From Eublepharis macularius (Eukaryota > Chordata > Lepidosauria > Squamata > Eublepharidae): 64,000 bases of DNA. The notes under the pieces are model-generated. The model made no database searches. It had not been told where the DNA came from and was given only the letters and a program-made list of their open reading frames with translations. Each line of letters opens with the position of its first letter. The first letter of the stretch is position 1. The DNA is taken from NCBI RefSeq assembly GCF_028583425.1, contig NC_072790.1, positions 159,954,397 to 160,018,396 on the forward strand. The letters run 5' to 3'. Below, one piece after another: positions 54,956 through 64,000 of this stretch. Made by a program: the position numbers and the translations under genes.

Positions 54956-57900
54956 ACTATGTAAAATTCCGATATAATCAGGAACCATGTTAGGTGATAA
55001 AGCAATTTCCTTAGTTTTGCTAGCCAGCTTAATATCTGTAACAGCTGAAGTATCCTATTCCTTGGAACAGGATATCAGATTTCTTGTGGAATTCTAATGC
55101 AGCAGTTTCACACTGGAGTGCCTGCTGAAGTTCTGTTGCTGGAAAATGATGGTTTTTAGATCAGCAATAGACAATCCTGGCAAAACAAAATGTTCTTTCC
55201 CTATTGTGTGTGTGTGTGTGTGTGTTGATCACATGCATCCCTTTATCCTTTTGAATAGAGATGGACAAGTTCATCTGATACGGAGAGCCTAAGTGCATTG
55301 TAGTATATGATGATACAGAATAAACAGGCCGATGAGAAAGTGGATGTGTCAAAGATAATATTGCTCAAGTTATTAGGTCTTGGCAAGGACGTGGAAGGGC
55401 TGAGCTCAACACTTGTGTTAGTAAAGGAGTCTATGGGTATTCTTGTAGGATAGCAGAGCAAGTGCTCACCCTATAAAGAACTAACCTTCAAACATGAATT
55501 AGTCACCAATTAGCACCAAATGGTGGTGATGAATGTTGTGTAGCTTGTTACCAGCCATGGTTTAGGGACTAACTCAAGATAGCCAATAGACTGCCACTGC
55601 CTTAACTACTCAAACTTGTAGCAATAGACAGTGTGTATGGGGGAGAGGATAACTAATTTTTTCCAGAATCAACATGTTAGGAAAAATATTTTTGTGATCC
55701 ATTGTTAGTCCAGTATCCTTTTCAAGCACAAAAACCAACAGCTCCCCCTGCTGCACACTCCTTGGTAAAACAAATTTTCAGCCTATAGCTTTCAAATCTT
55801 AAGTGAGAGAGGTAACTCTGACAAAACCTTAAGCGATCTGGTCTTTTAAGGCTAATCCACAACCTGGATCTGAACTGTAGCTCAGTCTGAACCACACCAT
55901 TCAATTCATATTAGCTATGACCCACAAGTGAACAGTGTAAGAACTATGCCAGAACTGGGTAACTGGAAAAATTGTTTTATATGCCATTAACACAACTCCA
56001 CTACCTACTATAGGTTTATAGATTTATTCATTCAAATGAATCTTCACTCCCTCCTCACATAAATAATTCATCTAGAAGATGAATAGTGCATTATAAGTTA
56101 TTCAGCTGTCAGTGCTCTGATTCAAGCCTTTTACACCTTAGGTATATGGTATGGAAAATGGTGGCTCAAACAGAGAAATACTCAAAAATGTGCAGAAATC
56201 TCTTCCAGATTCTGTTTCACATAGTGGCCAAACAGGTGTCCTTGGAAGGCTTGTGAGCAGGGCACAGAGACCAAAGGCTCTCTCCCTATTACTGCCCCCC
56301 CCAGCACTGGCCTTCAGAGCATCTCTTCCTCTGAACATAAAGGTGCAATTTAGTCACTATGGCTCAGTTTAGAACACCTCCAGCAGATTCAGGTTCCCAG
56401 TCATCCCTCAGGGCAGCTGATGCATCTCCTACATTAGCTCCCACAGAATCAGTTGCACACATTTTACTGCTGCTCTTTTACTGCATCCAGTTGTAAAAGG
56501 GTTATGATTTTGCCACAAACATCATGCCCAGCCTCTTTTTTTCCTGCTTCTCATGATTGGATTTTTTTAAAGGTGGGTTTATACCACAGCATTTTGTGAC
56601 AGCGAGACAATATTTGGATTTCTCTGTAAACCCACAAGCAGCTGTTTGCTTATTTTGTATATAAAATTTATCTCCTACCTTTCCAATATGGATACACAAG
56701 GCAGCTTACACCAACAAAGAATAGCAGAAGTGAAATGCTTAGATTTGTATAGAAATATGTTTGATGCAATTTCTATTAGATTTGGGGGTGTGGAATTGTC
56801 TCTGAAGTGAACCAGAAGCCCCATTATGTGGTTGTTCTTGGGCAACAGCAGACATTTGTAATCTCTGCTAGAAATAATTTGCCTTTGTAAACAGACAAGA
56901 ACTCCTTAAATGCCTTTGCTTTCATCAAGGGGAAAAAAGAACTGTCTTATTTCCATGAAAGGCCTACTCATCCACAAGTCTTATATTTATGCACTATTTT
57001 CTTTGGTTTTGTTCCAGTGCTATCCTATATTGTTTTAAGAAAAACTTTTCAGCATACCTTCCCTCTTTGAAAATATCAATCAGAAGGAACTAACACTTCT
57101 TCCCTGCCACAATAAAATGGAGGGGAATGATATAAAACAGTTTGGGTCCCCATTGAGGAGAAAGGTGGAGTAAATAAATGAACACAGCATCTATTTTCCA
57201 TTTTTTTCAAAGCTGCATATTTTGCATGTTACAGTTGTTATCTATATAGGTCAATTGATGTCTGGGGGACTATAAAACTTTATCATTAGCAATGCTAACT
57301 TAGCTCTTAACTATACTGCATTAGCCAAACTAGTCCCTGGTGTTTTCAAGTACCAGACTGCATTCACTGCAAAAATGATCACTTGAACTACTTTTATAAT
57401 TAGGCAGCCTTCTTGGCCTTTTGAAAACAGTGCCTAATAAAACATTTCATTCAAAGAAAGAAGTGTTTTGATATTACTTGAAAGTTTTCACAGTGCTCAT
57501 TTATGAACTAAACCCAGCAATTAAAGCATGAACTACTCCATAAAAGTCCACTGCTACATGCATTTGGGATACCAGGTTGGAGCAATTGTTTTTAAAAATG
57601 TAGCATAACTTATATTATTAATCTATATTATTGCCTTATGATTGAATCAGATCTGAAAGAAACACAGTGTATCATATTACTTTAACCTAAATGGTACGTA
57701 ATAATCATATTATTGAATACAGCCATACTTGCACTCTTTTAACATGATCAATGCTACTATTAAAAATTAAAAGCAAAGTACACATTCTATACTTTGAATT
57801 GGTGCATAACTGATGGTGTAACTCCATCAAGCTGTAGGGCCCAGAATTCACAACTATCTCTAGTATTACTGTGAAACATCTCTCATAAAGTATATAGAAC

Positions 57901-59694
57901 CAGATTTGTATTTAGATAATGCAGATTAGTTTAATCCCCCCCCTCACAAAAGCAGGCCGTGAGTGGTATGCAACCTCCTTGGAAGGCAATACCAGTACTG
58001 AAGCATTCTCATACACTTTTGAACAGTAAACAGTGACAATCTCAAACGTGATATTGAGCTAAATGACAAAGGAGTAATAAGAAATATACTTTCCAGCAAG
58101 GAAAGGACTGAGTGGTGGACTTAGGGGATAAGGCTAGATGTTAAGAGAGGAGGCAAAAAAAAAAGCATAAAAAGTATGGGAAATTCTGGCTAAGAAAATT
58201 CTTTGAAAATTTATAATGGTATAAACCAAACTGACTATAAAGTATAAAAATGCTATTAATGTCTGCTGAAAATGAGAGAATGCCGGGAATGCTATTTTTT
58301 TACAGGCTTGGTGGACTCACTGAAAACATTTGAACTTACTGGAGAATAGTCATTTCTGTAATTAAGAGTATGTATATGGTCCAAAATTCCCATGGACCCA
58401 TTAGTAATACTGAACTTAAACTAGGGATAAAAAAGGAACTTAAGAGGTTTGGGGTATCATGAATAAATTGGAGTTAAGATTAAAAACAAAGTTCTGTCCT
58501 TTCTGTTCTCAAATAGATGATGTTAGTATTATATGTGAATACTAGACTGCTAATTTTATATTAATAATTTATTAAAAACAAATGAACAGAAAGGCCAAAT
58601 AAATGGAAAAGCCTACATGACACATTCTAGACACCTCCCCCCGCCAGCCTACCTAGTTTAAGTAACATGGCTTTAAAATTGTGGTTAAAAGCCCCGCGCT
58701 CCAGGGTTAGTGGCAAAGTTTGCAGCCCCAAAGGAATAATAATGGGGTCTGTGTTCTGTACCAGCTCAAGCAGAGGACGACAAATGATGGTGATTCACCA
58801 CCCAAGCACAGAACCATTCAGTGCTACAGAAATGTAGATGACCCTAGCCAGGAAAAGAACAAGAGGCAACCAGTGTTCCGCCTGAAGTCATAGATACCCT
58901 GGCTATTGAACTGGAGGAGAAATGTCTAAGGATTTTTCTGTAGGCAGGAAGCAAGAGAGGGTTTGCAAAAGTGAGAGTGATGGTGGCACAAGAGGAGATA
59001 AAACCTGAGAATATTGACAAAACTCTTGAACTCTTATGGGCATTTTGACCTCACCAAGGAAGACACCCATCTTAACTTCAAGAAGTAGCCATGTTCACAT
59101 AGTACTGAACACACTAGTGGATGACTCCTAGATACTGAAACCAAGGAAAAGGATGGTTTTTAATTGTTTATAACATCAACAATTACATTGCTTATCTCTA
59201 ATTGCTATCTATAAGGTATGTACAAAGCTAGGGTTTACAGGGTGCATTTCATTTTTATTTCATTGTTGCTCAGTCAGTGTTTACATATGCTGAGAGTGAT
59301 TTTAATGTTACTAAACTTCATACATTTTCAATGCAGTTAGTCTGATCTCTGACCACCATTAAAGTCCCTGTTCAATCCACCCAAACCAAGAGCAGAAGGG
59401 GGAAGGGCAGCAGTTATATCTACTCCTCTAGAGCATTTAACCTCAGCAACAAAACTGGAAAGGGAGAGGCAACTGCTGATCAGCAACTTTAAATGGCAAC
59501 ACAACAGACGGTGTGCCTGCTGACTTAGGCAGAAAGTACCCTAATAGTAATATGGCAGGATGGATTCCCAACAGATGAAAGAACAGGCACATGTGATTCC
59601 AGAAAAAGAGCAGTTATGTAGTGATGTCTTTCAATCTGATCATAAGCCTTTTTTCTTGGAATGAACACTTAGTTTGAAACATACAAGTCCAGTA
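54956..59694. other. Quiet non-coding stretch
   Basis: Contains a (TG)n run at 55205-55225. I see no exon, RNA gene or clear transposon. Repeat density is clearly lower than to the left. Confidence 0.5.
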
Positions 59695-59780
59695 AAACAG
59701 CAAGATTTGAGTCCAGTGCCACCGCAGAAACCAACAAGATTTCCAGGATATGAGCTCCCTTCTTCAGCTCTGACTCTTAG
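59695..59780 (+). repeat. Fragment of the 16096-16273 repeat family
   Basis: AGCAAGATTTGAGTCCAGTG, CAACAAGATTTCCAGG and GAGCTCCCTTCTTCAG match the unit's inner part. Confidence 0.5.
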
Positions 59781-60649
59781 GACTATTGTTGGTCGCTAAG
59801 GTCTGGTAGAAGGCATTTTTAGCAAAATGTGAACCTACACCCATATTTTAATGTAAATGTTAGTTGCTACCATGATATCTGGCAGTAAACACTTCAAAAT
59901 GTCACTTACTAAATATTTTGCTTAGATAGGAGTCCACAGAACCAAGATGTAAGAAAAAAAATGGTGTCAGGAAAGATTGTTCATCACTTGAGCAAGTGTA
60001 AATTGTCCAAACTGGAATTCAGAGTTCAAAATTCTTACCTGTATAAGAGGGATGTTTCTTTTCACTTAAAAGCAAGAAAATGTTTTTGTACTTGTAACAG
60101 TATAAACTACCCCAATGTTACACTAGCCAATACTAAAATATTCTTTGTTTTCAAATTAATATTGTATGCTAAGAAAAAAAATCATCCGAAGAAGCTGTAA
60201 CAATGCTTAAAACCCAGATGCTAAGCATTTGCTTAGTCTGTCAGTCCAAACCTCTGCCATAAACTCATATTCTGTGATGATTTTTGACAGTTTCTGGTAC
60301 AGCCTACCTTATGAGCTCACTTCCTGGCAGATGAAACCGTTTAGACTGCAACTCTGCAGCCTGTGAGTAAAGAGAAAGTATGCAGAGTGGGTCATATATG
60401 ATACTTCTCCACCAGCTGCCTCTACATACAATACAATGCTATTCTTCCAGCTGTATTCTTGGGCTATTCCTGCTGGGGGCAGTTTATATGTTAGGACTAT
60501 GGAAAGAAACAGATGCTGGGACTCTTGAAATGAAGGCATAGGAAGGCTTCTGGGGCTTGTCTAAGCCATACTGTGATCAGAAGCATGGAGCTCCACATGA
60601 AAGGAAGGGGAGAGAGAGGAATGGAGAACAATGTAAAATCACACCATTT

Positions 60650-61155
60650 TGGTTTGTGCAGCCCTTTATTAGCAACTAAAATAGAAGATATCTGTTGTAC
60701 AACATGGGTAGTAATTGACTATACTGGAATTTTATTATATTCTATTACAGGATCTTTTATAAATGCATTTTTATTAAAAAGCTTCCACCCTTTTCTGTTT
60801 ACAATTTGCAAAACTATCCTGAAAGCAGAGTACATGTGCACAGGTCTGCAGAGTGCAAATCTGGGATGTGGTAAATGCTTTACATGTTGTGTTTGCAAGG
60901 ACCGTCTGGCACCATACCTTTATAGCCACTGGTTTTTAGAAGTCACAACACTGACACCAGCCTTCCTTCCCTTGTCCTAAACAAGAAAGCATTTTAAAAT
61001 GAGTTGTAACTAAGGAAGGACTACACCTACTAGAAAAAGAAGAGTTCTATTAGTTTGAGGTTTCAGTATACCCAAAGACCAGGAACTGCATCTTTGTAAG
61101 GGCAAGGCTGGGACCCCAGAGAGTGTGCAGGTGTCATCCCTGAGTAGTCAGAGGT
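60650..61155 (-). other. MEMO1: Probable MEMO1 3' UTR
   Basis: This lies immediately downstream of the MEMO1 stop. Minus-strand AATAAA signals occur at 60770-60775, 60731-60736 and 60665-60670. The true cleavage site cannot be chosen from sequence alone and could lie further left. Confidence 0.5.
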
Positions 61156-61287
61156 TCAGTGGACCATTAGTGCTCCTGCTGCGTAACTCACTGAGCTGTC
61201 TTGCCAGTTTCGGCACTGGCTTGACTGGGCATAATTCAAAAATGAGAAGCTCATGTTCATTCCATTCTTCTGGAGCTCTGTGATAGC
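61156..61287 (-). CDS. MEMO1: MEMO1, last coding exon
   Basis: The exon opens after a CCTCTAG splice acceptor (61288-61294) and runs 44 codons to a TGA at 61156-61158. The translation starts AITELQKNGMNMSFSF, includes NYAQSSQCRNWQDSS and ends AAGALMVH, matching the C-terminus of MEMO1. Human MEMO1 as I recall it ends ALTVH, so one T-to-M change is seen. MEMO1 is a cytoplasmic copper/iron-binding protein of the MEMO/AMMECR1-associated family that acts in ErbB2-driven cell motility. The exon joins in phase 0 to the one at 62188-62292. It is intact, so the gene is presumably functional. Confidence 0.95.
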   Translation of the reverse strand, partial: AITELQKNGMNMSFSFLNYAQSSQCRNWQDSSVSYAAGALMVH

Positions 61288-61584
61288 CTAGAGGGGAAAA
61301 GCCAAAAAGTACAGTTTTTCAAAATGATTTACACTACCATTCCCATCACCTTCTTGTAACAAACATTTTCAAAATGATTATTCAGAGCAAATATTTTTTT
61401 TAGAGCCCTGAAAGCTTTGAAGTGCATTTTCATTGGTAGGAAATCCATTATTATGTTCTCATTAGTTACAGGGACAGACTGGGCCCCAATAAGGCCTTTT
61501 AGATATCCTGGTAGTCAAGCACTGCTCCCCAGTGACTACAGTTTTTGAAGCAGTGTATGATTGGAGGGTAAATGATACAGCATC

Positions 61585-61705
61585 CTTGCTGAAGGCAAGC
61601 TGGTATGGACATGGACAGTGCCTGGATGGGAGACCTCCTCAGAGGCATGAACCTCCATTACAGAAGAAAAGTGGGATCTAAAAGCCATAAATGAATAAAT
61701 AAATG
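61585..61705 (+). mobile_element. 5S rRNA-like SINE in a MEMO1 intron
   Basis: CAGTGCCTGGATGGGAGACC resembles the 5S rRNA C-box region. A 3' part GTGGGATCTAAAAGCC and an AAATGAATAAATAAAT tail follow. The 5' half is too diverged to be sure. Confidence 0.5.
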
Positions 61706-62187
61706 GGAGGAAGGAGGCAAGCTGGTGACTAGCTGTGAAAAGCAGTACAGGCTGAACAAAGTTTACCTCTACTATAATGAATTGCAGGTCTACAGGTAGA
61801 GATTGCCACAGTGCCAACCCCCTGGCTCAAAGGAACAGACAAAAGATTTCCAGGAAGCCATGTGCTGCTCTCAACTTTTACATAACAGCCTCTTCTTGCA
61901 CAGGCAGGAGCCCAAAACCAATGTTAAATTCCAAAACAAATTTGGCAGGGCTGTGCAATATGTTCCTTAACTCTACACAGGACCTCATCGCAAGATCTGA
62001 CACTGGCCAGAGCAGACTTCATGGCTATGAAGATAATGTCTAAGGGTGAAGGATTTGAACTCTGGGGGTAGTTTCATTTGCATGAGATATAGCCTGAATA
62101 TACTGAAGAAGAATTCTGTACAACAGAGAGTAGGATGAGTTACGGTTTGGGAACCACTTCATCAGAAATTAATTTAACACCACTTAC

Positions 62188-62292
62188 ATTTAGTAAAACG
62201 CCAATGGGATGTCTTCCACATATTGTATTATGGTATTTCTTCAAGTAATTGCTAAAAGACACAGGGTCAAGCTGTTCTATAATGCTCATACC
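62188..62292 (-). CDS. MEMO1: MEMO1, penultimate coding exon
   Basis: It is bounded by a CTCTTAG acceptor (from 62293) and a GTAAGTG donor (62181-62187), giving 105 bp or 35 codons in phase 0. The translation runs [17 protein letters not shown] to [10 protein letters not shown], identical to vertebrate MEMO1 as I recall it. The intron to the last exon is 900 bp (61288-62187). Earlier exons are not found between 62293 and 64000, so they lie beyond the window. Confidence 0.95.
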
Positions 62293-62794
62293 CTAAGAGG
62301 AATATCAAAAGAAAATTACATCTTTAAAGTTATTTAAGACTGCAATTTCCCATTATACACACCTGTATCATGCTACACGTATCTTCCTAAAAAGCACATA
62401 TTGTAAAAATCATTCTGCTGGGAGATAACCTATCAAGGAAATCTAGTGTCATTAAGTTAAAAATACAGAACTGTGTATTACCAATCCAGAAAAACCTCTA
62501 ACTGGTTTGATACTCTGCCACATCAGATGTGGAAAGGCACTATAGTGGTTAAGGCTGAAGTTAGCATTATGGTAAATTAGCAGTGATACACCAATCAGTA
62601 AATCTGTCAAACCTTATTTTAAAAGCCAAAGGTACCAGCCATTACTGAACTCCACATACTTTTGTATAACTAGAAATTTTTCTGTTTGGAACTTATTGTT
62701 GATCAGTTTCTTTAGGTGACTACAACTTCTAGTATTTCCCAAATTACTCTTTCTGTACATATTTATAGACAAATATCTAATCCAGCAACCTGAG

Positions 62795-62935
62795 TAGCCC
62801 TAATTAGCCCAAGCTCATCTGAACTTGAGAGCTAAGCAGGGCTGGCTGCTCTCAGTGCTTGGATGGGAGATCACAAAGGAAGACTGGTATTGCTATACAG
62901 AGTAAGGCAATTACTGCTCCTCTCTTACCTTGAAC
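62795..62935 (+). mobile_element. 5S rRNA-derived SINE in a MEMO1 intron
   Basis: AGCTCATCTGAACTTGAGAG, AGCTAAGCAGGGCTGG and GTGCTTGGATGGGAGATC follow the order of 5S rRNA internal promoter boxes. A SINE-specific GGTATTGCTATACAGAG tail follows. Confidence 0.75.
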
Positions 62936-62999
62936 TATAAGAAAATACTGAGATAAGGGTCACTAAACTCAAAAATAACTACAATACAATAAAATTCAT

Positions 63000-63680
63000 T
63001 CTTATTTATTTATTTTATTACATTTGTATTCTGCTTTCCTTGACAACCAGGCTCAGAGTGGATCACAGCAGAAATGTAAAATAGGCAATGTACTAATTAA
63101 AAAACTTCAGTAAAAATAGTACAATGTTCTTATTACACAATTCCTGTATGTACAAGAACCCATGGGGGTGGGTGGCAAGCTGCTTGATGTTCAGCAGCCT
63201 CAGGGAATTATATCCCCCTCCCCTGGCGGGAGGCCAACTGACGGAGGGGGATGCTTGCCCCAACCACCGTTTGCCTGGTGGAACATCTCCATCTTGCAGG
63301 CCCAGTGGAAAGAGAGTAAATCCTGCTGGGTCTGAGTTTCTACAGACAGAGTTTCACCAGGTCAGTGCCAGGGCCAAAAAGGCCCTGGCCCTGGTTGTGG
63401 TGAGACAAACCTCCCTAGGGCTGGGGACCACCAGCAGATGTTTGTCTGCCAAGCAAAGAGCTCTCTGGGGAACATATGGCAAGAGGCAGTCCCGCAGGCA
63501 TGCTGGTCCCAGTTCCAAGACCTTGAACTTAATCCGGAATTTCACTGGGAGTCAATTCAGCTGGAGCAAAACTGGTGTTATATACAACCGGAACGGAGTC
63601 TTGGTCAGAACATGTGGCGCTGCATTCTGGACCAGTTGCAGCTTTTCAAGTAGGGAGAAGGGCAGCCCAGCATAGAGTGA
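63000..63680 (-). mobile_element. L2-like LINE 3' end in a MEMO1 intron
   Basis: Minus-strand reading at 63354-63545 gives LGPACLRDCLLPYVPQRAL and STRARAF-like TTTRARAFLAL, the same C-terminus as at 13637-14100. The 3' UTR on plus begins TTATTTATTTTATTAC (63001). Confidence 0.7.
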
Positions 63681-63689
63681 GTTGCGAGT

Positions 63690-64000
63690 TATAGTAGTCC
63701 AATGTTGTGTTTATTATTATAAGAAATTGATCAAACATGCAATACATACAATCCAATTCACAAACATGTTCAAATGCTGCCAGATAGTCAATTAGTATTA
63801 TAACAAATTAAATGTAACTCATATACAATCAAATAAACCTTAAGCACTTTACCAATGGGAATGAGGGCTTTGAAGTTCAGTCTCTTGGAAGAATTGTTGT
63901 TGGTACCTTCCGTGTAATGATTTAGTTATTTTTTTCCTGGTTACTTTTTTTGATATCTGTATGATATCTGAAGGAAGACTAAAGAAGAGTTGTTGAAAAT
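63690..64000. other. Unassigned sequence at the window edge
   Basis: AT-rich. On the minus strand it has a weak PLE-terminal-repeat character (short GAAGA words near 63985), but there is not enough to call it. Confidence 0.25.

Noticed and set aside
1..60000. SRD5A2 exons, expected on this side of MEMO1 in human
   Set aside because: I looked for its conserved C-terminal and central segments by eye and did not find them. TBLASTN would settle this.
60573..60980. 135-codon plus-strand frame as a gene
   Set aside because: It lies antisense to the probable MEMO1 3' UTR and has no recognisable domain or splice context.
1..64000. CRISPR array, operon or prokaryotic-type system
   Set aside because: Spliced MEMO1 exons, LINEs and SINEs show a vertebrate nuclear genome. 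No regular direct-repeat and spacer array exists.

Overview
The window is vertebrate nuclear DNA. It holds the 3' end of one host gene, MEMO1 (minus strand, last two coding exons at 62188-62292 and 61156-61287), and about 60 kb of repeat-rich flank. CR1 and L2 LINEs, L1, an Ingi/Vingi-like LINE, Penelope-like elements (PLEs), a DIRS tyrosine-recombinase element, chromodomain Ty3/gypsy elements, 5S-rRNA-derived SINEs and tRNA-derived SINEs together suggest a squamate reptile (lizard). That assignment is inference from repeat content; the MEMO1 exons only establish a vertebrate.

Layout. 1-4.8 kb: a LINE RT scrap, foldback elements, LTR-like remnants, a tRNA-His 5' half and a hAT element nested at the edge of a CR1 3' end. 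4.8-9.4 kb: mostly non-coding, with a PLE copy at 7.8-8.6 kb. 9.4-16 kb: a minus-strand chromodomain Ty3/gypsy element with a 3' LTR but no visible 5' LTR, interrupted by an L2 3' end. 16-18.5 kb: foldbacks. 18.5-21.3 kb: a nearly full CR1 open reading frame (+). 21.3-31 kb: SINEs, a PLE nested in another PLE, a hAT non-autonomous element and MITE-like repeats. 31-35.5 kb: a PLE foldback, then an L1 that received a PLE inverted doublet. 38.2-43 kb: a second chromodomain gypsy. 43.9-52.3 kb: a Vingi-like LINE ended by a DIRS element, itself disrupted by an L1 and a PLE. 53-61 kb: quieter sequence with few repeats, leading into the MEMO1 3' UTR. 61-64 kb: MEMO1 exons and introns carrying 5S SINEs and an L2 end.

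All mobile-element genes seen here carry stops, frameshifts or truncations, so none looks autonomous. I did not find a new multi-gene system. The most unusual signal is a small structured RNA motif (GAAGA, one unpaired base, hairpin, GAA) at the corresponding place in the terminal repeats of four different PLE lineages. Its sequence resembles a hammerhead ribozyme core, and it occurs together with repeated head-to-head inverted PLE insertions.
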